Positions 35,954 through 48,095 of a DNA stretch of 64,000 nucleotides are shown here, piece after piece. The notes below the pieces were generated by a model. That model searched no databases. It saw only the letters and a program-made list of their open reading frames with translations, and had not been told where the DNA came from. The stretch is taken from positions 75,473,093-75,537,092 of the forward strand of contig CM056724.1 of NCBI GenBank assembly GCA_029844215.1. The letters are read 5' to 3'. A program made the position numbers and the translations under genes. The stretch is from Przewalskia tangutica. Lineage: Eukaryota; Streptophyta; Magnoliopsida; Solanales; Solanaceae. Position 1 is the stretch's first letter, and every line of letters starts with the position of its first letter.

Positions 35954-38181
35954 TGTTACACCCCGTAAGTCCAGGACATGTAAAAGAAAATGGACGCGAA
36001 AACACAAGACTTGAAAATTGGTACGAAAGAAAGAATTGTTTTTCCGAAGGAAAAATCTTCCGAACGTCGGAAGGGAAAAATATTTGTTGATGAGAATTGG
36101 ATTCTCAAAATGCATTATTTGAAGAGTATGGAACTTATTAACACTGTGGAAACTTATTTTTACGGATTTGGTCACGTGGGGCCCACCCGAGAAATTTTAT
36201 GTTTTGTGGGGCCCACGAGGGTTACGGAATTTTATGGACGAATGGGAGGGCGACACATGTCACCTCCCCCCCCCCCCACATAGGCTTGCACGAAATGGGC
36301 CAAGGGTGTAATGGTCATTGACCAATGTAGATGATCAAGTCTTCAAGCTTGAGATAATTGACTTAGTCAACTTGCCCACTTGTGTAGATATTAATTATTC
36401 TTCATCCTAGCCACACATATGTTGTAATCTTGACCCTCCATTGTGTTATATATACTACACTAGTGCAAGACTTAGTCTTCAACACTTAGAAAAAATTAGA
36501 GAACTTGTGCTAGCAAGAGTGATCTCTCGGGTTGGTCACTATTCCCACACAAAAAAATTGTAATTTTGGTTCGTTATTCACAAGACTTTAACCCAAGGTC
36601 CCTAAGGGTATTGTAAGGATATCTCAATAGAAAGATCTCGGGAAAACGACGTTTTCACGTTAGTCGCAAGGCGAAAACCTAAGTCATTTTCATAGTTTTG
36701 GATTGGAAATGGAAGAGAAGTTGGTTGTGAACTTCTAAAGGCTTCAAATAGCGGATTGAAGCGTAAACTAAAGGAGCTAAGAATCGCTAAGGAGCGACTT
36801 TGAATCTTGGAATTTTATAAGGGCTTATAAAGGTAACAATCTTGTCGTTTTAGTAATTAAAGATTACTTATTGTTGTAGTTATGGATATTAGCAAGCATG
36901 AGGTATATATTATGAAGTTTGATAAGTGTTATGGATATTGGAACCCTAATCCGAAACTAGCATGTTTAGCCTTTGAGATTACAATTCAATTTGGTTATTA
37001 GTTTAGCCGTCGCATGTTATATAAAAAAGGGATTGTAGTTGTTAAAGTTGTTTATGACTATATAACATGTTAGACCTAAGTACTTGGATTGAAAAAGAAT
37101 TGGAAAGGACTTAGGATTGGTTATATTGGTGGCCGAATGCCCTTATAAGTGTTGGATTGTTTTATATGAATTGTGGGGCAGAATTTTACACGTATTGTAA
37201 GGCGTATAATCCTCTTTGATTGGTTGATGTATTGATCCTTAAATGTGGCATGCTGGTTATTGATTATCGGGCCTTGAAAAAGGTGGAAAAGTACGTAGAA
37301 ACAAAGGAGGTCGCTGCCCAATTTTCCGTAGAATAAGAGACCGTATACTTAGTATCATTCTACGTTAGAAACTAGAAGTTGATAGTCGTGTTGTGGCCAT
37401 TATAGGTTGACAATTCTACATGCGGCGTATTCGACTTAGCTTGTGGATTAAGCCGAAAAGTTATGTGAACCATCTCCTCTTCTTCTAGCATGATTCCTTA
37501 TGATAAAGAAAGTAAATCATACTCCTTAAATGATTCACTCCTTGATTGTACTTGGATTGCCTAATATAGAAGTTGTTATATATACTTCTTTGATTGTACT
37601 TTGGATGTTTAAATTGGAAGTTGTTATAATCCATCCCCTTAATGAAGTTTGGATTTTCAAAAGTGAAAGTGTTTTACTTGAAGTACTTAGAGTCTAAAAA
37701 GGAAGTGGTTTCCAAATCTTTTGGATAGTGCCTTAGTTCTAAAACCTAAAGGTTGTTATAACGGCTTTAGGGGAGTCAAAGGAGTGATTTACTTAGGTTT
37801 AGGTACGCAGTTTGGTGATCTACAGGTGTAGGACCCTGCTTCGAGTTTTGGATAGCTCCATCTATTCAGGAGTTTATCATTTTGGTATAGATCCTTCAGT
37901 ACATGCTTTTGTACAGTTATGGGTACGGTGGGGCCTTGTCCCATCATATTTCGGTAAAACTCTTAGAGGTCTGTATTCATATGTGGGACTGGACTCGTGT
38001 ACAGTGTAGTGCCTTTTTGTTATGTATGTTATATGGCAGCCTTGTCGGCTTTGCTCTTGCATGTTCGTTGGTTTTAAAAAAAAAAGAGGTGTTATTTAGT
38101 TTCGCGATGTACTTGTGTCAGTTAGGTAGAATGGTGCCCAGGTAGGGCACCAGTCACGGGCCCGGGGTTCGGGGCGTGACA
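35954..38181 (+). mobile_element. Solo LTR E2 with a large internal deletion
   Basis: Starts TGTTACACCCCGTAAGTCC and ends GGGTTCGGGGCGTGACA. The TSD GAAAT lies at 35949-35953 and 38182-38186. It is 2228 bp long. At about 37797 the sequence jumps from R-U5 text (GAGTGATTTACTTAG) to text found near the LTR 3' end (GTTTAGGTACGCAG). About 1.5-2 kb are lost compared with LTR X, including the repeat cassettes. Confidence 0.93.
36447..36454 (+). promoter_or_regulatory. TATA box of LTR E2
   Basis: TATATATA about 490 bp from the LTR start, followed by ACTACACTAGTGCAAGACTTAG. The same layout occurs in E1 near 38295. Confidence 0.55.
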
Positions 38182-38294
38182 GAAATGGACCCAAAATTAT
38201 AGTCAAGTAGTGCAAGTTGAAGCTTGACATAATTGACTAGAATTGACTAAGATCCTAGCCTTCCATTTAGATTAATCCTAGCCCTTGATCTCAT

Positions 38295-38301
38295 TATATA
38301 T
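38295..38301 (+). promoter_or_regulatory. TATA box of element E1 5' LTR
   Basis: TATATAT, then a short ACT repeat and AGTGAAAGACTAG, matching the E2 promoter region in position and flanks. Confidence 0.55.
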
Positions 38302-40313
38302 TACTACTACTACTAGTGAAAGACTAGCATTCCACACTTAGAAAAAAATTCAAGAACCTTGTGTGCACAAATGAGGCTCTCGGTTTTGAGCTCCACAAGA
38401 GAAGAATTTTTTTTGCAATCTTGCTTCATAAATCCCAATATTCAAACCCAAGGTCCCTAAAGGTATTCTAAGGATATCCCAAAACAAAAATCCCGGAAAA
38501 CTACATTTTTACGTTAGTCGCAACATGAAATCCTAAGGTGTTCTTCAACTTTGAAGTTGAAATTTGAAGAGAAGTTGTTTATCAACTTCTAAGGATTACT
38601 TGGAGTGGATTGGAACGTCGAGAAGAGGAGCTAAAGTTGCTAGGGATCGACTTTTGATCTTGGATAAGATTTTGGGCATTTTGAGGTAATGTCCTTTTTC
38701 CCCTTGGTGTAAGTTGATATTACTCATTATTATGGATTGTAGATGAACTTGTGTTAAGGAAGATATGGAAAATAAGGTGTACTTGTCCCATTTTTATGTT
38801 AAAGCCGAGACTAGGGGGTTTTCGGCGTCGTTGGATTCATTGGTTATAATCGTTGTTAACTTCACTTGTCGCATGTATAAATGAAGTAATCATGTTAGTA
38901 ATATGTGTTATGGAGTACATGTAAGTGTCGAAATGTAATTTGAATCATAAAGAATTAAGGAAAAAGGATCTTTGGAAGGTGGAAGTTGTTGTGACAATTT
39001 TGGACAGTTTTGTCGCCTTAAGCTTTCGTTGATTAATGTCGTTGTTACCTTCATTAATTTCATGTCATATGTTGAAGGAAATCATGTCATTAAATGTTGG
39101 TATGAATTATGTATAAGTGTTGATGTATGACTTGAAGTATAATGGATTTAAGGAAGGTTTATGTTGTTGTTGTTAGAAGCCGAGAATGGGCTAGAATTTG
39201 GAATATTTTGGTGCAGTTTTGTGGCAGTTTTACGGGATGTTTTAGACTTGTATGTATGCAGAGAATTGGTTGTTAATTTCGGGCATTGAAAAAGGTGGAA
39301 AAGTACGTAGAAACAAAGGAAATGCTGCCCAATTTTCCGTAGAATAAGAGACCTTACACTTAGTATGATTCTACTTTAAAAGGCTATGAGTTGATAGACG
39401 TATTATGGTCCTTATAGGTTGAAGTACTAGGAGTAGCGTATTCTACTTGAAGGGTGAAATAGCTAATAAGGTTGAAGTACTTTGGAGCATATTTCTACGT
39501 ATCGTTAGTCGTCGCGAGGTATGTGAACCTCTTCCTTCTTTTGGCATGATTCTACGTATGAAATATACATGTGGTATAAATTCATGATTCCTTCTACTCT
39601 TAGAAGTTAAGAGGTACGTATGTTGATTTACTCTATGTAAAAAGTATGTCTAAATTATCCTAAGTCCTTACCAAGTCTTATGGGAGATGTTGGTAAGAAT
39701 GGTTAGGAAGTTATGAGGTTTGATCTAAAGCTATGTACCTTGATTTATTTGAAGTAAGTAAGTTGATTTTATATTTGAAAATGACTTGAATTTATATGTG
39801 AAAAGGGACTTGATTTTATAAGTGGAAGTTATATGGTTTAAAAGAGAAAGTTACGTGGTTTTAGAAGTGTATGAAACGTTATTTTTCAAGTTATGGGACT
39901 TGATTTCTAAAGTATAGATGACATGATTTTATATGTATAAGTGACATTATTTTAAAGAGTATATGATACGAGGTTTTAAGACTATATGCCTTGATTTTAT
40001 AAGTGGAAATGACTTGATTTAAAAGTATGGCTTCTTGATTTATTTCAAAAGATAAGAAGATTGATTTCAAAAGAGTATGTAACTTGAGTTTTAAAAAGAA
40101 GAAATTTATTGATTTAAAAGAGAAGGAGTTTTATGATTCTTTTTAAGTATGTATGTACGTAGTACTTTTGGGTTTAGTTTCCCCAATGTAATAAGAAATA
40201 AAAGTGCCTTAAGTTCTCTAAAATGAAGGTTGTTATAATAGCTTTATGAGAAGTTGTTATAACGACTTATGAAGAAGTGAAAAGATGGTTTAAAATGTTA
40301 TGTAAGGAAAGTT

Positions 40314-40900
40314 ACACCGAGCCTACAAATAGGTCGGGTTATGTTATGCAATACACCGAGCCTACAAATAGGCTGGGTTATGTTATGAGACACACCGAGC
40401 CTACAAATAGGTCGGGTTATGTTATGAGACACACCGAGCCTACAAATAGGCCGGGTTATGTTATGAGACACACCGAGCCTACAAATAGGTCGAGTTATGT
40501 TATGAGACACACCGAGGCTCCACATAGGCCGGGTTACGCCATATACATCGAGCCTACACATAGGCCGGGTTACGTCATTTTACACCGAGCCCCACAGACG
40601 GGCCGGGTTATGCTACAGATTCCACAGTACACCGAGCCCCACAGGCGAGCAGGGTTATGCTACAGATTCCATAGTACACTGAGCCCCACAGGCGGAGCGG
40701 GTTATGCTACAGATTCCACAGTACACCGAGCCCCACAGGCGGGCCGGGTTATGCTACAGATTCCACAGTACACCGAGCCCCACAGGCGGGTCGGGTTATG
40801 CTACAGATTCCATAGTACATCGAGCCCCACAGGTAGGTCGGGTTATGTCACATGATTCATCAGTACACCGTGTCCCGCAAATGGGCCGGGTTACGTTATC
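40314..40900 (+). repeat. Two-part minisatellite (39-bp then 47-bp units) in E1 LTR
   Basis: The first part has units starting CACCGAGCCTACAAATAGG with a 39-bp spacing (GAG at 40319 and 40358, continuing to about 40560). The second part has 47-bp units, with GAGCCCC at 40634, 40681, 40728, 40775 and 40822, containing GGGTTATGCTACAGATTCC. Both share a CACCGAGCC...GGGTTATG core, so the 47-bp unit looks like the 39-bp unit plus an insertion. The 39-bp part keeps frames open in both strands by period alone. Confidence 0.93.
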
Positions 40901-42076
40901 ACGTATGGATAATCAAAGCAAGTTCCAAAATGAGAAGTCCCTCCATAAAGGGTCGGATTATGTTATGTAAGATATGTAAGTTATGTGGAAAAACTTGATC
41001 AAATTATTAAGTATGTATGTAAGAATATGATGTTAATTCTTATTGTAAGAAGGAAAAGAACGACTAATGTACGATTGATTTCATGAGTTAAAAATGGCAC
41101 AGTAGGATCTGGTAATAAATTTTTATACTTGCCCCTGTCATTTTTTTTTATAGTTATGATTTGGTTACTGTACCTTATTTCCGTTCCATACTTGCATTTT
41201 TGTTATCGACTTCGCCGGGCTGCGTTCATGCCCGCAGGTATTAGGTACCCAGGTTGTTGATCCTCGCTCTTAGGATCTCTGTTCAGTTTTGGAAAAAGCT
41301 CCATTTACTCCGGAGGCTTGTATTTTGGTACGGTTTCCCTGATGTTGTAGATTTATGTACATTCATGTCACGACCCGAACTCGGTGTCACGACCCGAACC
41401 CGGGCCCGTGACTGGTGCCTTACCCCGGGCACCCTAGTGATACAACATCAGAGAAAACCAGCGGAAATAAAACTTAAACATGTAAATAGACATGGATTAA
41501 GAGACATGATAAATAAACAGGCCAACCAAAACAGTTGCCTTCAGTATATATACATAAATACCCGAACAGTTATCCTTTTTACAGACTCTGCCCACAACAG
41601 TACTACAGACCTCTAAGAAGTGACAACAACTATGACGGGACAGGGCCCCGCCATACCCCTGAATGTACAAGAACCTACAGACTCAGGGTAACATACCAAA
41701 GATAAGCCTCCGAAGGAACGGAGCTTCCCAACACGCTGAAATGTGATCCTATAAGCGGGGATCGACAGTCGATGTACCTCTACCTGCGGCATGAACGCAG
41801 CCCCCCGAAGGAGGTCAGTACAACAGGTACCAAGTATGTGAAACTGTAAAATACTGTAAATGAAATCATAATAGTCTATATAAAGCAGGAGACATGTATG
41901 ATAACCAAACTACAGTTCACAACATAAAAGCAGTCATGTCAAGTCAGGGACTCACGCCCTCAAAGTCATCCCTCATGCCCGTGGAACTCCTTCCTCACTG
42001 CCGGCAGTCTAGGTACAAATCATGTGATACGTATAACAGGTCTCGGCCCATCTTATGGACCCAGTATAGAAACGTG

Positions 42077-42345
42077 TGGAATACATTCCCGGATGAACCG
42101 GTAGTCGAGTGAAATACATTCCCGGATGAACCGGTAGTCGAGTGAAATACATTCCCGGATGAACCGGTAGTCGAGTGAAATACATTCCCGGATGAACCGG
42201 TAGTCGAGTGAAATACATTCCCGGATGAACCGGTAGTCGAGTGAAATACATTCCCGGATGAACCGGTAGTCGAGTGAAATACATTCCCGGATGAACCGGT
42301 AGTCGAGTGGAATACATTCCCGGATGAACCGGTAGTCGAGTAGAA
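42077..42345 (-). repeat. 33-bp minisatellite, 8 units, in dimer LTR1
   Basis: Units of 33 bp with AATACATTCCCGGATGAACC and GGTAGTCGAGTG are almost identical. All three minus-strand frames stay open across the array because 33 is divisible by three, which argues against a real gene. LTR2 carries the same array at 47836-48095. LTR3 does not. Confidence 0.96.
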
Positions 42346-44333
42346 CACAGTACTTGCACAACAAGGCTATCACACGTAACATGGTCAAGTTTCATAACAA
42401 CGAGCATAGGCAAGTTATACACAACTCAAGGTACTTTCATTTTATGTCAAGTCCGGATTTTAACCCTAAAGTACTACGTACGTTAAATTCCTTTTAAGAG
42501 ATTCATTCCTTTTCTAAAAGTCACCCGATACCCGTAGTATATAAAAATGTGTGACTTATATCTTTTAAGTAAACCAAAACAACTTTCATACTTTCCTTTT
42601 TAAGACCGCATTAAGGCAATACCATGCCTTCCTTTTGGACCAAAATACTTCTCTTTTAAAAGTCAAGTTACCACATTAAAACAAATGATAAAACCCTTCT
42701 TTGGTTTTCATAAAGTCGTTATAACCAACTTCCCATAAAGTTGTTGTAACACTTTATGTTTTAAACCATTTTAAGACAACACAATGCCTTTCTTTTCCCT
42801 AAAAGTTCCAGTTTGCCTAATTTCAATTACGCAAGTCTCTTTTTAGAAAAGTTTCATAGTTCAATGTCTTAACCTCTTTTTAAAACAATAGAGTAACATA
42901 TGCCATAGGTGAGTAGGTTAATCTTGTTCATAATCAATCTTATTAAGCAGCCATGATCTAGAAAATGTAATATCATTTTGTCTCATCTTAGCTTCTATGC
43001 AGATGGAGGTTTCTCGGTTTTAATAATACTTAAGTGTTCAATACATTCTCCTTTATTAACGCGGTGGTTTATTGATACACATTCGATTTCCAAATCAAGA
43101 AACATTATTCCTTTTAAAACCAAGTACTCATTACTCACGAATGAGGTTTCACACAAAATCCATATTAATTCATTTAAGTTAAGTCTCTTATCTTATAAGA
43201 TCCGATCTCTTAACTTTTGAAATTAATAAACCATTCATTTTACCACCCTTAAGGCGTTATACCTAACTTCCCATAAAGCTAGTATAACACTTATGTTTTA
43301 AAATAACCAAATACGATTAACACGTACGCGTCACCGTACTACATAGCTCACACATATCATGCTAGAAAAGATAGGAAGAGGTTCACATACCTCGCGACGA
43401 TTATCGACTAATAGCAAAACGCTCAAGTACTTCAAACCGTCGGCTACTCCTTAAGCCACGTGGGTGCACCACACGTAGTACTTGACCTATAGAGGCCACA
43501 AGGCGCCTATTAACATCCTAGATCTCAACGTAGAATATTCTACGAGAAAATTCGCGCCTCCCCGCAGCGTAAATCTCCTCTCAATCGAGGCTACCAAGCC
43601 AACCGAGGGGTTTGCACGCCTAACCGGGCGTGTACAATTCTACTCACATAATACTACACAAGTCTCATGTCTGATCTATGTAATTACAGATTCACTTCTT
43701 AAAATTCAGCTTAAGTCGCAAGACATTGCGTAAGTATTATTCGAGCTTAAGTCAAAAGACATTGCCGCACAACTATGTTCAGTTCTATATATAGTATACT
43801 TAACTATATACTCCTACAACATGTAATTTACATTAAAAACAAAAGGTCATGAGAGTTTACCTCGATAAGCCCAAAATTTATCCAAGTTATATGTCGATCT
43901 GAGCAAGGTTTAGCTCTACTCAGTGCGCTCAACCCGCTCCAACAACCCTTAGAAGTTCTAACCAACTTCTACTTATAACTTCAACTACGGTGAAGATTTA
44001 CTTAGGGTTTCGTTTTTGTGGTGAGGAAGTATAATAGTATTTTATGGGCTTTTGTAAAAGTGTAACCTTGGGAATACTATAAGGTATTTGGGCCAAGGTA
44101 TTTGGGCATTATAACACTACTAGGAGAGTATTTCTATACCACAAAAAGGGGTATTATACTGAACACAACTAGGCTAGGGGTACCCTGCACCACTACTTCT
44201 GAGGGGAGGAAGTTCTCGGCCAGGGCCTTCTCAAAGGGGAGGGGTGTGGTGGACGAAAGAACAAGAGGAGGAGTATTTTGAGACTTAGGTAGATTGCTCA
44301 AGTGAGGATGAAGAAAGTCTTCAACTTAGAGGG

Positions 44334-44341
44334 TATTTATA
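44334..44341 (-). promoter_or_regulatory. TATA box of dimer LTR1
   Basis: TATAAATA on the minus strand in the conserved setting near the U3 end. Confidence 0.6.
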
Positions 44342-44750
44342 GGTCAAGTGAAGGCCAACCAATGGCCAAGATGAAGACAAGTGTGGTGCAAGTGTAGGGC
44401 TAGATTTCAACCATGTGGACCTTATCCATCTACCACAACCACTTGCACAAAAATATCCTACCTAACCAAGGCACAAAAAACGTGCAAGTCTTGCCTTTGC
44501 CGCACTTTCACGCCAATGTGAGGTGACACATGTCACCCTCCGTTGGTCCAAAATGTTTCGTCTCTCGGAAAAATCCGCAAAAATTATAAATGACATAGCC
44601 GAATTTTCCCTACGTAAGTCGTGGGAAACGTTTGTCGGAAAACGACTCTTTTCGGCACTTGTGTACAAATTTCGAAACTAGCCAACTTTAAGGCTCAAAT
44701 TATAATATGTACGCGCTCACGTACATACTCTGGAAATACGGGGTATAACA

Positions 44751-44763
44751 TTCTCCCCTCCTT
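44751..44763 (-). other. Polypurine tract of dimer internal 1
   Basis: Minus strand AAGGAGGGGAGAA directly precedes the LTR start TGTTATACC. The inverted repeat ACATTCG-TCC-CGAATGT follows at 44768-44784. Confidence 0.85.
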
Positions 44764-45199
44764 AGAAACATTCGTCCCGAATGTTCCTTCTCAAGACGGA
44801 TAACGATAAAGTTCTTCTAATAAGTTGCCAACTCCACAACTGGCCACGAAACACCCGCGCAAATACTTACATCCAAGTCCACGAGGAAACACCTCTAACA
44901 TCACAAACTTTTTTCACTTTGCCGCGAGGTTCTAGTGTCACTCCGGCGACCCAACAACTGCACGGATCGCATGCGATCCCTGAGGTCTAAAATATACATC
45001 CTTCGCACCTTCTCCCTTCACAAGAAATGGTCATATCTATGCTCGCAATACATGCTCGCCTCTACCCTTACTCGTCGTACTCTTCTCGAACACTTGAACT
45101 CTTCTAGTATACGTACCCCACTTCAGTTTCCAAAACTTTGGAGTCACTACCTCCAAACTTGGTCATCTTACTAGCCTCGATCTTCCTTAAGGCCATTCC

Positions 45200-45430
45200 C
45201 GGCCTTCACGATCCGCTTCTGGTCGAACATAACCACGAACTCATACGATGGTCATCTAAACTTGGGCCTAGCACCCTCGTGACCATACCACCTGGCGGGA
45301 CCACCCAGAGCTGACCCCACCTCATTCTGGGCTACGGGTTGACACGCAACACGTCCTCAACCCGAGCCTCTGTCACGCCGACTCTCTCGTTCCTCGATCC
45401 GGAACAATCTTACCTATACAAGTCATGAAA
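45200..45430 (-). other. Conserved internal block (dimer internal 1)
   Basis: Third copy of the block shared by all internal regions, with AACTTGGGCCTAGCACC and ACCTGGCGGGACCACC. Between it and the polypurine tract lies sequence that aligns with the post-integrase tail of internal 2 (GATGACCAAGTTTGGAG on the minus strand). Confidence 0.6.
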
Positions 45431-45775
45431 GCTACCACTTCTATTTTACACTACCCAAGGAATTATCCCAGAACACATTTATACGCAAACCAAGTATTTC
45501 AACAAAGACTAACCGTAAAATCTTTTATTCACGATGACCTCACCTCTAAGGTCTCAACACGAAATATTCTAAAGTTCACACTTTCCATGCTTTCTAACTC
45601 ATAACCAACATAACGCTATGCAGCACACAATAAGAAGGTCATTATATCATGCATACAAATCTCTAGAGGGTTAGGGATATACCTGAACCTACCGCTCCAT
45701 TCTAATCATAGGCCTGCCCTGCAGGGCGCATAGCTGTAGAAGGCGATGAACCTGCCACTGATCCGGTAGGCTGCG

Positions 45776-46945
45776 CTAAACCGCTGCACCTCTCCTATAA
45801 GCACGCCTCGTCACATGGCTCTCGACGGCGCAGGTGAAACAAGCACCAGTAAAAAGACGACATTCCCCGGGATGATGTTTGCCACATCGTGCACACTGAG
45901 GGGGACATGAATCCTGTTGGCTAGCACTCACGTATACCGCGGAACGAAGCCACGGAGCTCGACCGCCCCGAATACCGAACGTCCCCAAGGCGCGGAGGAC
46001 CACTCAGATCTTGGCGGAGGTACATAACTAACTCTTCTGAGGCGTCCGCCTCGAAAGTTACCAAAGGACCTGTCGGCCCTCTTCTCGCGATCTCGGTCAT
46101 TTCGTCGACCTCTCCGTGCCTCACATCCTAGTGCATGAGCTTGCATGCGGGCAATGTCCATGCGGCTGAAGAGCTACACCCGTACAAGCCTCTGCCAAGT
46201 AATCATCTAGCCCGGTGACGTAGCGGTGTACTCTGTCCTCCATATCAGCTACCACAGCGGGAATATACCGAGCTAATGAGTCAAACTCCACATTGTACTC
46301 TCTAACCGTCCGCCCGCCTCAACGTCAAAAATCATCGGCCGAGCCCTCCTCATCCATGGAGGCAAGAAGTGTGCAAGAAATGCCTTTGAGAACTCATCCC
46401 ATATAGCCGGAAGTGCATTCTCTCCCGGGACAGCTCGCGAATCAAACGATCATCGCGGTATCACGCGGCCGTCGCGAACCTAGGACCACTGACTCGGTAT
46501 CCGATGCCTTGATCACTCTCATGACCCGCTGTAACTGCAGGATGAACTCCTGCGGATCATCCTCAGGCCTCGACCCATAAAACTCTGGCGGGGTACACCT
46601 CAGAAAATCCCGTAGTCTCAAATCGTCGCTCGGGGTGAACTACGGGTGCTTCGGGGCTGGGGCTGCTGCGTCCGGCCTATCTCATATCTGGCCACGACCG
46701 CGGCGATGGCCATCTCTCCTTGTACCCCATCTCATCACTCCAGTGTGGGACTGGAGGCTCGTGTCAGTAGTCTCGGCGACCACGCCGCGCTCTAAACTCT
46801 CTTTGGTCTTTGGCGGCGTCCACGAAACCCGCCGTCGGGCTGCACTCTCAGTCTTGGCCGGGCTGCGCGCTCGTACTCTGTATCTCACTACTGACTCCTC
46901 GACTGCCTTGCCCATCTGGGCCTGGGTTGCCTTACGCGGAGGCAT
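45776..46945 (-). pseudogene. gag: Broken gag of dimer internal 1
   Basis: The start codon is at 46945, reading MPPRKATQAQMGKA, close to the gag starts of the other elements. PPKTKESLERG follows near 46800. A later piece contains DIARMQAHALGCEARR (near 46150), the position of the GMNIARMQAHA-like motif after the capsid. The zinc knuckle is well preserved: CARCGKHHPGEC (45860-45895, CX2CX3HX3C), then CFTCAVESH. Frameshifts separate these pieces. It is the best-preserved zinc knuckle in the window. Protease, reverse transcriptase and RNase H do not follow. Confidence 0.85.
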
Positions 46946-47137
46946 AACTGGTAAAGGAAAGGAATACGTCAGAGGGGTCCAACTTATCACACAACTCTAA
47001 GACACGATCTCAGAATGAGAAGAATGGAAATCAATCCTAAATGTCCTATAGCCTCCTGATTATAGATGTGGTGCACAACACATCGATAATCAAGACTCTA
47101 CTAGACACGGTCTGTAGACACTTTCCGAGGACTAACT

Positions 47138-47149
47138 GCTCTGATACCA
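47138..47149 (-). other. Primer binding site of dimer internal 1
   Basis: Minus strand TGGTATCAGAGC, a 12-base match to the complement of the 3' end of plant initiator Met-tRNA, 4 bases from the LTR end. It is the intact reference for the damaged sites of elements A and C and dimer internal 2. Confidence 0.9.
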
Positions 47150-47835
47150 CTTTTGTCACGACCCGAACCCGGGCCCGTGACTGGTGCCTTACCCCGGGCA
47201 CCCTAGTGATACAACATCAGAGAAAACCAGCGAAAATAAAACTTAAACATGTAAATAGACATGGATTAAGAGACATGATAAATAAACAGGCTAACCAAAA
47301 CATTTGCCTTCAGTATATATACATAAATACCCGAACAGTTATCCTTTTACGGACTACGCCACAGCGATTACTCTAGACCTCTAAGAAGTGACAACAACTA
47401 TGACGGGACAGGGGCCGCCATACCCGAATGTACAAGAACCTCTGCACTCGAGGGTAACATACCAAAGATAAGCCTCCGAAGGAACGGAGCTTCCCAACAC
47501 GCTGAAATGTGATCCTATAAGCGGGGATCGACAATCGATGTACCTCTACCTGCGGCATGAACGCAGCCCCCCGAAGGAGGTCAGTACAACAGGTACCAAG
47601 TATGTGAAACTGTAAAATACTGTAAATGAAATCATAATAGTCTATATAAAGCAGGAGACATGTATGATAACCAAACTACGATTCACATAAAAGCGATCAT
47701 GTCAAGTCGTGGACTCACGCCTCAAAGTCATCCCTCACGCCGTGGAACTCGCCTTCCTGCCGATCTAGGTACAAATCATGTGATACGTATAACGGTCTCG
47801 GCCCATCTTATGGACCCAAAGATAGAAAGCGTGTG

Positions 47836-48095
47836 GAATACATTCGGATGAACCGGTAGTCGAGTGAAATACATTCCCGGATGAACCGGTAGTCGAGTGA
47901 AATACATTCCCGGATGAACCGGTAGTCCAGTGAAATACATTCCCGGATGAACCGGTAGTCGAGTGAAATACATTCCCGGATGAACTGGTAGTCGAGTGAA
48001 ATACATTCCCGGATGAACCGGTAGTCGAGTGAAATACATTCGGATGAGCCTGAGTCGAGTGGAATACATTCGGATGAACCGGTAGTCGAGTAGAA
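47836..48095 (-). repeat. 33-bp minisatellite in dimer LTR2
   Basis: About eight 33-bp units as in LTR1. The outer units carry small deletions (ATTCGGATGAACC in place of ATTCCCGGATGAACC). Confidence 0.93.

Larger units (their letters stand above)
41366..44750 (-). repeat. Dimer LTR1 with a 19-bp terminal duplication
   Basis: The first 19 bases (41366-41384, TGTCACGACCCGAACTCGG) are repeated with one change at 41385, where the normal LTR begins. From 41385 the LTR is 3366 bp and ends ATACGGGGTATAACA. It contains the 33-bp cassette, hairpin module (42712-42762) and TATA box (44334). Confidence 0.92.

Noticed and set aside
40277..40855. 192-codon frame rich in TEPTNR repeats
   Set aside because: It follows the 39-bp array and then the 47-bp array of the E1 LTR. 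In the 47-bp part the frame shifts every unit, so the repeated peptide is not conserved in one frame.
42077..42345. CRISPR-like array
   Set aside because: The 33-bp units are contiguous with no unique spacers, there are no cas genes, and the context is a plant retrotransposon LTR.
41995..42422. Three overlapping minus-strand frames of 111-137 codons with an 11-residue repeat
   Set aside because: All three frames are open at once over a 33-bp tandem repeat, which is expected from the period alone. The same holds at 47765-48173.
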